Origin: Streptomyces rapamycinicus NRRL 5491
Lineage (GTDB): Bacteria > Actinomycetota > Actinomycetes > Streptomycetales > Streptomycetaceae
Length of the DNA stretch: 64,000 nt
Direction: 5' to 3'
NCBI RefSeq assembly: GCF_024298965.1
Contig: NZ_CP085193.1
Location: 6,696,001 to 6,760,000, forward strand
The notes under the pieces are model-generated. The model was not told where the DNA came from, searched no databases, and saw only the letters and a program-made list of their open reading frames with translations. Position numbers and translations under genes: made by a program. Below, in pieces: positions 45,683-54,325 of this stretch. The stretch's first letter is position 1. Each line of letters opens with the position of its first letter.

Positions 45683-46489
45683 GGCACCCTACGGGGCTCG
45701 CCTCGCGCCGCCCCGGCCAAGCCGCTGCATAACGCCGTCCTGGCCGGGCTGCTACGTACCGCCGTCCTGGCCGGGCTGCTACGTACCGCCGTCCCGGCCG
45801 GGCTGCTACGTACCGCCGTCCTGGCCGGGCTGCTACGTACCGCCGTCCCGGCCAGGCCGCTACGTAACGCCGCCCCTGGCTGCGTTGCCTGGGGCCCGCC
45901 GCTACGGAACGCCGCCCCTGGCCCCGCCACTGCGCAACGGCGGCCCCGGGGCCCGTCACTGCACGACGGCGGCGCCGGGGCCGCCGCCCGGTGCGTGCTC
46001 GCCGCGATGGCGGCCGCGCGCTCCCGCCTCGGCGGAGGCGCGTGTTCCAGCGCGCCGCTGCGCCGGGGCCCCGGCCCTCCGGCAGCTGCGGCCCCGCCGA
46101 GTGACGGCCGCCTGCCCTGGCTGGGGTCCGGCCGGGGCCGCCCGGGGCCGTCCAGGGATCCCGGGGCGGCAGCCACGACCGCCCCCGGGATCCCGGCCAC
46201 GGCCGCACCCCGGGTGCCCACCACCGCGGCGTGGAGGGAGCGGCTCCGGCCCGTATGCCGTGCGGGGACCCGGTGGGGCGGGCTCCGTGGGGTTCAAGGT
46301 GAGGGGGAGAATCCGGTTGTGTGGGGCCCGGGGCGTCGTTTGGGGGCGGATAGCGGTACGTTCGCGGCTAGCAAGGGCGGCACGTCAGGGAACGGCGAGC
46401 GCGGTGGGGTGATCCGCACCGCGGGGGACTCGGCGGTGTGGCGCCGTGGCGCAGGACGGACCCCGACCAGGAACTTCCGGAGGCGAGAC
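45683..46489. other. Large intergenic region before the sacsin-like gene
   Basis: 807 bp without a convincing gene. 45731-45865 is a 27 bp array; 45866-46200 is very GC-rich with weak GCCGCCCCTGG repeats. The 180 bp before 46490 is less repetitive and should hold the promoter, but I cannot identify a clear -35/-10 pair. Confidence 0.5.
45731..45865. repeat. Five 27 bp repeats with TACGTA
   Basis: Units (ACCGCCGTCCTGGCCGGG plus CTGCTACGT) start at 45731, 45758, 45785, 45812 and 45839. Each junction creates a TACGTA palindrome. They lie about 50 bp after the DUF3027 stop. Confidence 0.93.
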
Positions 46490-49400
46490 GTGAGCAGCAC
46501 GGCGATGGTGCGAGGCGCGACCGAGGACGCGGACCCGTTCGGGACCGCGCGGCTGCGGCGCGGCGTGCTGGACGCCTGGGCCGCGTCGCCCGCCCGGTTC
46601 CGGGAGGACGCCAACGCCGAGGAGGATCTGGCGCTGGGTGGCCACCGGGACCGGCTGGTCGTCGAGATGGCCCAGAACGCGGCGGACGCCGCCGCCCGCG
46701 CCGGGGTCCCCGGGCGGCTGCGGCTGACCCTGCGGCCGGCCACCGACGGCGAGCCCGCCGTGCTGGCCGTCGCCAACACCGGGGCGCCGCTGGACGCGGC
46801 GGGTGTCGAGTCGCTGTCCACCCTGCGGGCGTCGGCGAAGCGGGACGAGCCGGAGAGCGCGGTCGGGCGGTTCGGCGTTGGCTTCGCGGCGGTGCTCGCG
46901 GTGAGCGACGAGCCCGCGGTCGTGGGCCGTACCGGCGGCGTGCGCTGGTCGCTGGCCGAGGCGCGGGAGCTGACCCAGCGCGCCGCCGCCGCAGCCGGCG
47001 GCCCCGGCCTCGCCGAGGAGCTGCGCCGCCGCGACGGCCACGTCCCGCTGCTGCGGCTGCCGCTGCCCGCCGAGGGGAGCGCCCCGGACGGCTACGACAC
47101 CGTCGTGGTGCTGCCGCTGCGCGACGGCGCCGCTTGGGACGTGGCGGAGCGGCTGCTGGCCGGGATCGACGACGCGCTGCTGCTCACCCTCCCCGGCCTG
47201 GCCGAGGTCGTGGTCGAGACCGTCGAGGGCACCCGGACGCTGCGCCGTCGCCAGGACGGCCCGTACACCGTCGTCGAGGACAGCGGCGCCCGCGGTACGA
47301 GGCGCTGGCGCACCGAGAGCGTCGGCGGGCGGCTGGAGCCGGAGCTGCTGGCCGGCCGCCCGGTGGAGGAGCGGCTGCGTCCGGTGTGGTCGGTGACCTG
47401 GGCGGTTCCGGTGGACGCGGAGGGCGCGCCGACGCGGCCCGCGACCGCCCCGGTCGTCCACGCCCCGACGCCGACCGACGAGCCGCTGGGCATGCCCGCG
47501 CTGCTGATCGCGTCCTTCCCGCTGGAGCCCACCCGCCGCCACACCGCCCCCGGTCCGCTCACGGACTTCCTGCTGGACCGCGCGGCCGAGGCGTACGCGA
47601 CGCTGCTGCGCGACTGGCATCCGGTCTCGGTCGGCTCGATCGACCTGGTCCCGGGCCAGCTGGGCCGGGGCGAGCTGGACGGGGAGCTGCGCCAGCGGGT
47701 GCTGGAGCGGCTGCCGAGGGTGCCGTTCCTGCCCAGCGCCGCCGCCCCGGCGGTGGGAGTGGGCACGGAGGACGCGGCCGTGGCCGAGGCCGTGGCGGGC
47801 TGGCTCGGCTCGCCGGAGGCGCTCGGCCCGGACGCCGCCCAGGGCGGCCCCGCGGCGGGGGAGCCGGTTGCCGCCCCGTCCGCGCCCGCCCCGGCCGACT
47901 GGGACGACGACGTGCTGGCGCGCGGCGGCGCCGAGGGCGAGCCGTACGCGCTGCGGCCCCGGGACGCCGAGATCGTCGAGGGCGCGGGCGCGGAGACGGT
48001 GGAGGTGCTGGCCGAGCTGTTCCCGACGCTGCTGCCCGCGGGTCTTGAGCGCCGCTCGGAGCTGCGGGTGCTGGGCGTGGCCCGGGTGCCGCTGGGCGAG
48101 CTCATCGACCGGCTCGCGGGGGTGGAACGCGCCCCGGCCTGGTGGCGGCGGCTGTACGACTCGCTGGGCGGCATCGACCCGGACCGGCTCAGCGGACTGC
48201 CGGTGCCGCTGGCGGACGGCCGGACGACGATCGGGCCCCGGCAGGTACTGCTGCCGCTGCCGGGCGAGGCCGACGGCGACCTGGACAGCCTGCACGGCCT
48301 GGACAGCGGCGGCGAGCTGCACGGCCTGGACAGCATCGGAACCGCCGAGTCCGCCCGAACCGCCGAGTCCGCCCGAACCGCCGGGTCTGCCGGGTCCGCC
48401 ATGACCACCGAGCCCCCCGAGCCCGCCGAGCCCGCCGGAATCGCCGGAACCCCCGGGCCCGTCGGAACCCACGGACCCGCCGGAACCTCCGAGTCCGCCG
48501 GAATCGCCGAGTCCGCCGCGCCCGCGCGGACCCCCGAGCGCGGCGCCGCGGTCAGCGATACGCATCGCACCCTCGCCCGCCTCGGCCTGAAAGTTGCACA
48601 TCCGGACGCCGCCCATCCGCTGCTGGAGAAGCTGGGCGCGACCCCCGCCACGCCCCGCGCCGTGCTGACGACCCCGCAGGTGCGGACCGCCGTCGCGCAT
48701 TCGCTGGAGGGGGAGGACGAGTACGACCCGTTCGCGGCGGAGGGCGAGGGCGGCCTGGGCGCGGCGCTGGACGCCGACACGCTGGCCGACACCGTCCTGG
48801 GCCTGGTCCAGCAGGCCCGGCTGGCACCCGGCGACGAGCCGTGGCTGGCCGCGCTCGCCCTCCCGGACGAGGACGGTGAGCTGGCCCCGGCCGGTGAGCT
48901 GGTCCTCCCCGGCAGCGCCTTCGAGCAGGTGATGCGGGAGGGCGAACTGGCCGCGTGCGACGCCGAGCTGGCCGAGCGCTGGGGTGAGCAGCCGCTCGCC
49001 GCGGTCGGTGTGCTGGCGGGCTTCACGCTGGTCAGGGCCGCCGATGTGGTGCTGGACCCGGATGAACTGGAGCCGCGCGAGGGCGACTACACCGAACCGG
49101 ATGACGTGGGTGTGCTGGACGCCGTCGACGTGTGGTGCGAGGACGTGCTGGACCGGCTGCCGGAGACGCCGGTGCCGCCGGTGGCCACCGAGATCGTGGC
49201 CGTACGCGACCTGGACCTGGTCGACGACGACGCCTGGCCGCGGGCGCTCACCATGCTCGCCCAGCCGCCGCTGCGCGACGCGCTGACCGCGCCGGTGCGG
49301 GTGCTGCTGCCGGACGGCACGACGGAGATCGTGCGCTCGTACACCGCGTGGTGGCTGCGCGGCCATCCGGTACTGGACGGCCGCCGCCCCGCCGGGCTGC

Positions 49401-50149
49401 GCGCGGCCGGGGGCGATCCGCTGCTGGCCGGGCTGTACGAGGCGGTGGACGCGGCCGGGTTCGAGGACGAGCAGGTGCTGCGGGCGCTGGGCGTACGGAC
49501 CTCCGTCGCCGCGCTGCTGGACGAGCCGGGCGGCGCCGCCGAGCTGCTGGCCCGCCTCTCCGACCCGGACCGCGAGGTGACCCCCGCCCAGCTGCACGCC
49601 ATCTACGGGCAGCTGGCCGACCTGGAGCCCGAGCAGGTCACCCTGCCGGACGAGCTGCGCGCCGTCGTGGACGGTGAGCCGACGGTGGTCGACGCCGGCG
49701 AGGCGATGGTCGCGGACGCCCCGGACCTGATGCCGCTGGCCGAGGCGGACGGCCGGGCGCTGCTGCCCGTACGGCCCACGCGGGCGGCGGAGCTGGCTGA
49801 GCTGTTCCAGGTGCGGCGGCTGAGCGAGGCGTACCGGGCGCGGGTGATCTCACAGGGCGATCCGCACGAGGTGCCCGAGGCGGTCCGCGAACTCCTCCCG
49901 GGCGCGCCGCTGTCGTACATCGAGCACGAGGAGCTGCTGATCGAGGGCTCGGGTGATGGCGAGGGCACGGGGGAGATCGAGCTGGACTGGCGGTATGTGG
50001 ACGGCACCCTGCACGCCTCGACGGTCGAGGGCGTCGCGGCCGGTCTGTCCTGGGCCGCAGGCCACTGGGCGCGCCGGTTCGAGGTGGCGGCCCTGCTGGA
50101 GGATCTGACCCGTACGGAGGAGCTGGCGCGGGCCCGCTGGTTCGACTGA
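46490..50149 (+). CDS. Large sacsin/Hsp90-type ATPase-domain protein
   Basis: 1219 aa. The N-terminal GHKL ATP-binding fold, sacsin-like: VVEMAQNAADAAARAG (N-box, E..QN.D), AVANTGAPLDAAGV (DxG-like G1), SAVGRFGVGFAAVLAV (G2). Residues ~620-700 are a Glu/Ala/Pro repeat linker (TAESARTAESARTAGSAGSA). The rest is all-helical without recognised motif. A chaperone-like or regulatory ATPase role is inferred from the fold only. GTG 46490 lies 6 bp after GGAGG. No operon partner. Confidence 0.82.
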   Translation: MSSTAMVRGATEDADPFGTARLRRGVLDAWAASPARFREDANAEEDLALGGHRDRLVVEMAQNAADAAARAGVPGRLRLTLRPATDGEPAVLAVANTGAPLDAAGVESLSTLRASAKRDEPESAVGRFGVGFAAVLAVSDEPAVVGRTGGVRWSLAEARELTQRAAAAAGGPGLAEELRRRDGHVPLLRLPLPAEGSAPDGYDTVVVLPLRDGAAWDVAERLLAGIDDALLLTLPGLAEVVVETVEGTRTLRRRQDGPYTVVEDSGARGTRRWRTESVGGRLEPELLAGRPVEERLRPVWSVTWAVPVDAEGAPTRPATAPVVHAPTPTDEPLGMPALLIASFPLEPTRRHTAPGPLTDFLLDRAAEAYATLLRDWHPVSVGSIDLVPGQLGRGELDGELRQRVLERLPRVPFLPSAAAPAVGVGTEDAAVAEAVAGWLGSPEALGPDAAQGGPAAGEPVAAPSAPAPADWDDDVLARGGAEGEPYALRPRDAEIVEGAGAETVEVLAELFPTLLPAGLERRSELRVLGVARVPLGELIDRLAGVERAPAWWRRLYDSLGGIDPDRLSGLPVPLADGRTTIGPRQVLLPLPGEADGDLDSLHGLDSGGELHGLDSIGTAESARTAESARTAGSAGSAMTTEPPEPAEPAGIAGTPGPVGTHGPAGTSESAGIAESAAPARTPERGAAVSDTHRTLARLGLKVAHPDAAHPLLEKLGATPATPRAVLTTPQVRTAVAHSLEGEDEYDPFAAEGEGGLGAALDADTLADTVLGLVQQARLAPGDEPWLAALALPDEDGELAPAGELVLPGSAFEQVMREGELAACDAELAERWGEQPLAAVGVLAGFTLVRAADVVLDPDELEPREGDYTEPDDVGVLDAVDVWCEDVLDRLPETPVPPVATEIVAVRDLDLVDDDAWPRALTMLAQPPLRDALTAPVRVLLPDGTTEIVRSYTAWWLRGHPVLDGRRPAGLRAAGGDPLLAGLYEAVDAAGFEDEQVLRALGVRTSVAALLDEPGGAAELLARLSDPDREVTPAQLHAIYGQLADLEPEQVTLPDELRAVVDGEPTVVDAGEAMVADAPDLMPLAEADGRALLPVRPTRAAELAELFQVRRLSEAYRARVISQGDPHEVPEAVRELLPGAPLSYIEHEELLIEGSGDGEGTGEIELDWRYVDGTLHASTVEGVAAGLSWAAGHWARRFEVAALLEDLTRTEELARARWFD

Positions 50150-50176
50150 CGGACGCGCGCGTACGGGGTGTGCGCG

Positions 50177-50279
50177 GGCCTTGCCCCGGGGCAAGGCCCG
50201 TTCCTCGGGGTGAGGCCCGTTCCTCGGGGCAAGGCGCGTCCCCGGGGCAAGGCGCGTCCTCGGGGCAAGGCCCGTCCCG
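50177..50279. repeat. 19-20 bp repeats (CTCGGGGCAAGGCCCGTTC type)
   Basis: Five imperfect units between the convergent ends of the sacsin-like and methyltransferase genes. They end two bases before the reverse-strand methyltransferase stop, whose flank (CCCGGTCAGGGC) partly resembles the unit. Confidence 0.8.
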
Positions 50280-50280
50280 G

Positions 50281-51099
50281 TCAGGGCTTGCGTGCCACGC
50301 CCGCGAAGATCCACAGCTCCTTGGCCTCCGCCTCGGCCCTGGCCTGCTCGTTCTCGGGCTTCCAGCGGTGCGGCATCACCACGCCCGGATCGATCAGCTC
50401 CAGCCCGTCGAAGAACGGAAGGATCTCTTCCTGGGTGCGTCCCTGCACATGGATGCCGCTGCTGCGGTAGAGGTTGGTAACCGCGTCCGAGACCCCGGGG
50501 CGGGGGTCGAGCGCACCGTGCGAGAGCACGAGATAGCTGCCCGAGGCCAAGGGCTCGACCAGTTGGCGCACGATCTCGTACGGCTTCTGCTCGTCCGCGA
50601 TGAAGTGCATGATCGCATTCAGCGACAGGGCGACCGGTTGGGACAGATCGAGGGTGTCGTTCAGATCCTCGGCGGCCAGGATCCCCTCCGGATCGCTGAC
50701 GTCCGCGTGGATGTAGGCGGTGCGGCCCTCGGGCGTGGAGAGCAACAGCGCCTGTGCGTAGGCCAGCACTATCGGGTCGTTGTCCGCGTAGACGACCCGG
50801 GAGTCCGGGGCGGTCTTCTGGGCGACCTGGTGGAGGTTGGGCTCGGTGGGGATGCCGGTGCCGATGTCCAGGAACTGCCGTATGCCCGCCTCGCCCGCGA
50901 GCCAGCGGGTCGCGCGGTGCATGAATGACCGGTTGGCACGGGTCCACGGCTTGACGTCGGGCCAGACGGCCTCGACCTGTTCGGCGGCGTGGGTGTCGAC
51001 CGCGTAGTGGGTCTTGCCGCCCAGGAAGTAGTCATACATGCGGGCCGAGTGCGGCTTGCTGGTGTCGATTTCATCGGCACGAAAGCGGTTACCGGTCAT
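50281..51099 (-). CDS. SAM-dependent methyltransferase (PF04672 / SCO-type)
   Basis: 272 aa. PHSARMYDYFLGGKTHYAVD, RWLAGEAGIRQFLDIGTGIPTEPNLHQVAQ, VVYADNDPIVLAYAQALL and VALSLNAIMHFI are diagnostic of the actinomycete S-adenosyl methyltransferase family that Streptomyces carries in many copies, often near regulators. Substrate unknown. ATG 51099 preceded by GAGGGAT. Confidence 0.92.
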   Translation of the reverse strand: MTGNRFRADEIDTSKPHSARMYDYFLGGKTHYAVDTHAAEQVEAVWPDVKPWTRANRSFMHRATRWLAGEAGIRQFLDIGTGIPTEPNLHQVAQKTAPDSRVVYADNDPIVLAYAQALLLSTPEGRTAYIHADVSDPEGILAAEDLNDTLDLSQPVALSLNAIMHFIADEQKPYEIVRQLVEPLASGSYLVLSHGALDPRPGVSDAVTNLYRSSGIHVQGRTQEEILPFFDGLELIDPGVVMPHRWKPENEQARAEAEAKELWIFAGVARKP

Positions 51100-51410
51100 A
51101 TCCCTCACATTACTGGTGAGTTGGCGACCACAAGACGGTAGTTCCCGAACAAAGTGCCCGTCGTGAGGCTTCCGCAACATTGTGAACGGCCCGTGAAGAT
51201 CGTACAGTTGGCCCATCCGGCTCCGCCCGCGCGTCCCCGCGGCGGAGCCCTCATCTTTCTGTGCGCACCACGGACGGGTGAGCGGGTGCGTCACGAGGAG
51301 GGGAGCGCGCCCGCGCACCAGGCCAGGGCGCCGGGCCGCTGCCGGGAACGGCGGACGTCGGACGGCCCGGCGCCGCGCCGTCGCGGGTGCCGCATTGTGC
51401 GCGCTCGGGG
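51100..51410. other. Intergenic region with hairpin at 51219-51249
   Basis: Upstream region of the methyltransferase. GGCTCCGCC (51219-51227) pairs with GGCGGAGCC (51241-51249), a possible terminator of the minus-strand DUF2530 transcript. Weak GC-rich duplications follow. No gene seen. Confidence 0.4.
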
Positions 51411-51503
51411 GCGCGTCAGCCGTTCTGCGTGTCGGCTGTTCTGGGCGTCGGCCGTTCTGTGGGTCGGCTGTTCTGCGCGTCAGCCGTTCTGCGCGTCAGC
51501 CGT
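51411..51503. repeat. 16 bp repeats spanning the DUF2530 stop codon
   Basis: GCGCGTCAGCCGTTCT-type units start at 51411, 51427, 51443, 51459, 51475 and 51491. The reverse-strand TGA stop (51482-51480) is inside the array, so it encodes the last ~7 residues of DUF2530 (ADAQNG) and its 3' flank. Confidence 0.92.
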
Positions 51504-51761
51504 CCGTGCGTCGCCGTTTCGCGAGTCGCGGCGGATCGCCGCCTCCCGGGCCCGTACGTACCAGACGCCGAGCAGTCCGAGGCCGCCGCCGGCCAGGCAG
51601 GTCCACAGCCACCACAGATGTCCGTGCTCGTGGAACCAGCCGTAGAAGGGCAGCTGGGCAAGGAAGAGGACGAACCACACGATCGTGCCGCCGGTGATCG
51701 TGGCCACGACATTGCCCTCAAGGGGCTCCGGCGCCTCGTGCTTGGGGGTCCACTTCGTCAT
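51480..51761 (-). CDS. DUF2530 membrane protein
   Basis: 93 aa: TPKHEAPEPLEGNVVATITGGTIVWFVLFLAQLPFY...GWFHEHGHLWWLWTCLAGGGLGLLGVWYVRAREAAI. Two membrane helices, the DUF2530 signature. Function unknown. C-terminus comes from the 16 bp repeat. ATG 51761, or GTG 51767. Confidence 0.88.
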   Translation of the reverse strand: MTKWTPKHEAPEPLEGNVVATITGGTIVWFVLFLAQLPFYGWFHEHGHLWWLWTCLAGGGLGLLGVWYVRAREAAIRRDSRNGDARTADAQNG

Positions 51762-51963
51762 GGCCACAGCTTAAGGGGGCCGGTCATGGGCCCGGCCGGG
51801 GTCGTGCCGGACCTCACAGAGGCCTCATAGGAGGACTCGTCGGGACCGGTTTGGCGATCGGACCTTGATAGTTTCATACTGAATACTTCTGGGTCTGAGT
51901 GGAATGTCTCGTTCGATCGTCCAAAGGGCCCGCCGTTGATGTTCACGCACACTGAGGTCCTTC

Positions 51964-53430
51964 ATGTCCCCCTCGGCCACCGCGCCGGTCGACGCCAGTA
52001 AGCAGGCTCCGACTCCCCCCGCCAACGGCATCGACAAGTTCTTCAAGATCAGCGAGCGTGGTTCCTCGATCTCCCGGGAGATCCGGGGCGGACTGGCCAC
52101 GTTCTTTGCGATGGCCTACATCGTCGTACTGAACCCGATCATCCTCGGGGCCGGTACGGACAAGTTCGGGCATCAGCTCAACAACGGCCAGCTGGTCACC
52201 GCCACCGCCCTGATCGCGGGCCTGACCACGCTGCTCATGGGGATCATCGGCAACGTCCCCATCGCGCTCGCCGCCGGACTCGGCATCAACGCCGTGGTCT
52301 CGCTCCAGCTCGCGCCCAAGATGAGCTGGCCGGACGCGATGGGCATGGTGGTGCTCGCGGGCCTGGTGCTGATGATCCTCGTCGCCTCGGGGCTGCGGCA
52401 GCGGGTGATGGACGCGATCCCATCCGGGCTGCGGCGGGCGATCGCGATCGGCATCGGTCTCTTCATCGCCCTGATCGGTCTGGTCGACTCCGGCTTCGTC
52501 AGCCGTAACCCCGACTCCGCGCACACCACCGTCCCCCTCGGCCTGGGCGTGGCCGGGCGGCTGCAGGGCTGGCCGGTGCTGGTCTTCGTGGCCGGTCTCG
52601 CGCTCACCTTCATCCTGATCGTCCGCAAGACGCGCGGCGCGATCCTGATCGGCATCGTGACCATGACCGTGGTCGCGATCGTGATCAACTCCCTGGCCCA
52701 GATCCCGGACGCCCAGTGGGGGCTGACCATCCCCTCGGTGCCGGAGAAGGTGGTCGACACCCCGGACTTCGGCCTTGTCGGCGATGTCAGCCTCTTCGGC
52801 GGCTTCCATGAGGTCGGCCTGCTCACCGGCTGTCTCTTCGTCTTCACCGTGCTGCTGTCCGGCTTCTTCGACGCGATGGGCACGATCATCGGCGTCGGCG
52901 AGGAGGCCGGGCTGACCGATGAGCGCGGTCAGCTGCCGGGCATGGGCCGGATCCTGATGATGGACGGCGTCGCGGTCGCGGGCGGCGGCTTCGGCTCGGC
53001 CTCGGCCAACACCTGCTTCGTGGAGTCAACGGCGGGCGTCGGGGAAGGCGCGCGCACCGGGCTCGCGAACGTGGTGACCGGCGTGCTCTTCCTGCTCGCG
53101 CTGGTCTTCACCCCGCTGGCCAAGGTGGTGCCCTCGCAGGCCGCGACCCCGGCGCTGGTGGTCGTCGGCTTCCTGATCATGGCGGCGAACGTCAAGGAGA
53201 TCGACTGGAGCGATTCCACGATCGCGATCCCGGCCTTCCTGACCATGATCTCGATGCCGTTCACGTACAGCATCACCAACGGGATCGGGCTGGGCGTCCT
53301 CTCGTTCCTGCTGCTGCGCATCGCCACCCGGCGGACCCGGGAGATCCCGTGGCTGCTGGGCGCGGTGGGACTGTGCTTCCTGGTGTACTTCCTGCTCAAC
53401 CCGATCGAACAGGCACTCGGCGTCTCCTGA
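51964..53430 (+). CDS. NCS2/AzgA-family purine permease
   Basis: 488 aa, about 12-14 membrane segments. Family motifs: GGLATFFAMAYIVVLNPIIL, GIIGNVPIALAAGLGINAVVS, FDAMGTIIGVGEEAGL, GFGSASANTCFVESTAGVGEGARTGLANVVTG. Proton-coupled uptake of hypoxanthine, guanine or adenine. ATG 51964; the Shine-Dalgarno is weak (GAGGTCC). The stop region is the seed of the downstream 47 bp array. Confidence 0.93.
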   Translation: MSPSATAPVDASKQAPTPPANGIDKFFKISERGSSISREIRGGLATFFAMAYIVVLNPIILGAGTDKFGHQLNNGQLVTATALIAGLTTLLMGIIGNVPIALAAGLGINAVVSLQLAPKMSWPDAMGMVVLAGLVLMILVASGLRQRVMDAIPSGLRRAIAIGIGLFIALIGLVDSGFVSRNPDSAHTTVPLGLGVAGRLQGWPVLVFVAGLALTFILIVRKTRGAILIGIVTMTVVAIVINSLAQIPDAQWGLTIPSVPEKVVDTPDFGLVGDVSLFGGFHEVGLLTGCLFVFTVLLSGFFDAMGTIIGVGEEAGLTDERGQLPGMGRILMMDGVAVAGGGFGSASANTCFVESTAGVGEGARTGLANVVTGVLFLLALVFTPLAKVVPSQAATPALVVVGFLIMAANVKEIDWSDSTIAIPAFLTMISMPFTYSITNGIGLGVLSFLLLRIATRRTREIPWLLGAVGLCFLVYFLLNPIEQALGVS

Positions 53431-53620
53431 GCCGAGCCGGGCGTCTCCTGAGCCGAGCCCGGCCCGGCCTGAGCCGAGTCTGGCCTGGTCCGGCCTGAGC
53501 CGAGCCCGGCCCGGCCTGAGCCGAGTCTGGCCTGGTCCGGCCTGAGCCGAGCCCGGCCCGGCCTGAGCCGAGTCTGGCCTGGTCCGGCCTGAGCCGAGCC
53601 CGGCCCGGCCTGAGCCGAGT
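53422..53620. repeat. Perfect 47 bp array after the purine permease
   Basis: The coding end GGCGTCTCCTGAGCCGAGCC is itself repeated at once (53441-53459). Then a 47 bp unit beginning GAGCCGAGCCCGGCCCGG and ending TGGTCCGGCCT runs at 53450, 53497 and 53544, with a partial fourth from 53591. Stop-like CCTGAGCC recurs in every unit. Confidence 0.95.
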
Positions 53621-53682
53621 CGTCGTCCAGTCCCTGACGTACGTCATGCCGCCCCGCGCCCTGGCGCATGAGCGTTCCGCAC

Positions 53683-53717
53683 TGAGCGCCCCGGACCCCC
53701 GTGGTCCTGGGCGCTCA
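53683..53717. terminator. Hairpin terminator of the permease gene
   Basis: TGAGCGCCC pairs with GGGCGCTCA, and GGACC pairs with GGTCC inside, giving a stem of about 14 bp. An outer CGCATGAGCG...CGCTCATGCG pair (53665-53721) competes. A separate perfect palindrome, TGACGTACGTCA, lies at 53635-53646. Confidence 0.8.
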
Positions 53718-53796
53718 TGCGTGCCGCCGTACGTCACTACCCGGAGTCAACTCACTCGTTCGGGTGAAATAGAAATAAGGGCGCAACCAGGGTTTT

Positions 53797-53813
53797 CATT
53801 AGACGAGGTAATG
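53797..53813. promoter_or_regulatory. Candidate operator of the MarR regulator
   Basis: CATTA-N7-TAATG, a perfect inverted repeat, ends 4 bp before the MarR start codon in an AT-rich patch. MarR proteins typically bind such sites to autoregulate. Confidence 0.5.
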
Positions 53814-53817
53814 AGTT

Positions 53818-54291
53818 ATGCTAAAGACCATGCCGGATCTGTCCCGCCCCCAGCACCAGGCGGAGGCGCCGCCCGACGACGCGGCCGCCGTGAGTGCCCT
53901 GCGGTCCGGAGTGATGCGTCTGTCGCGGCGGCTCAAGCACCAGCGGGTGGACGAATCGCTCAGCCCGACCGAGATGGCGGTCCTGGGCACGCTGGCCCAG
54001 TGCGGCTCCGCCACCCCCGGCGAGCTGGCCCGCAAGGAGCACGTCCAGCCGCCGTCGATGACCCGCATCGTGGCGCTGCTGGAGGCCAAGGGACTGGTCA
54101 GGCTCAAGCCGCATCCGGAGGACCGGCGGCAGAAAGTCGTCTCGCCGACCGAGCGGGCAGAGGCCATGCTCGAAGAGAGCCGACGCAAGCGCAACGCCTG
54201 GCTGGCCGAGCTGGTCGGGGAGCTGACCGAGGACGAGTGGGACGTGCTGCGCGCCGCCGCGCCCGTGCTGGAGAAGCTCGCGCACATGTAA
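53818..54291 (+). CDS. MarR-family transcriptional regulator
   Basis: 157 aa winged helix: ESLSPTEMAVLGTLAQCGSATPGELARKEHVQPPSMTRIVALLEAKGLVRLKPHPEDRRQKVVSPT is the classic MarR HTH and wing (DRR), with dimerisation helices at both ends. ATG 53818 (ATG 53830 possible). 34 bp upstream of an MFS gene; the pair probably forms a ligand-inducible efflux operon. Confidence 0.92.
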   Translation: MLKTMPDLSRPQHQAEAPPDDAAAVSALRSGVMRLSRRLKHQRVDESLSPTEMAVLGTLAQCGSATPGELARKEHVQPPSMTRIVALLEAKGLVRLKPHPEDRRQKVVSPTERAEAMLEESRRKRNAWLAELVGELTEDEWDVLRAAAPVLEKLAHM

Positions 54292-54325
54292 GAACGAACC
54301 CGAGGCAGCCAGGAGGCGAACGCAC

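Noticed and set aside
46385..49597. 1070-residue minus-strand frame
   Set aside because: Antisense of the sacsin-like gene, His/Arg/Gln-rich, no motif or ribosome site.
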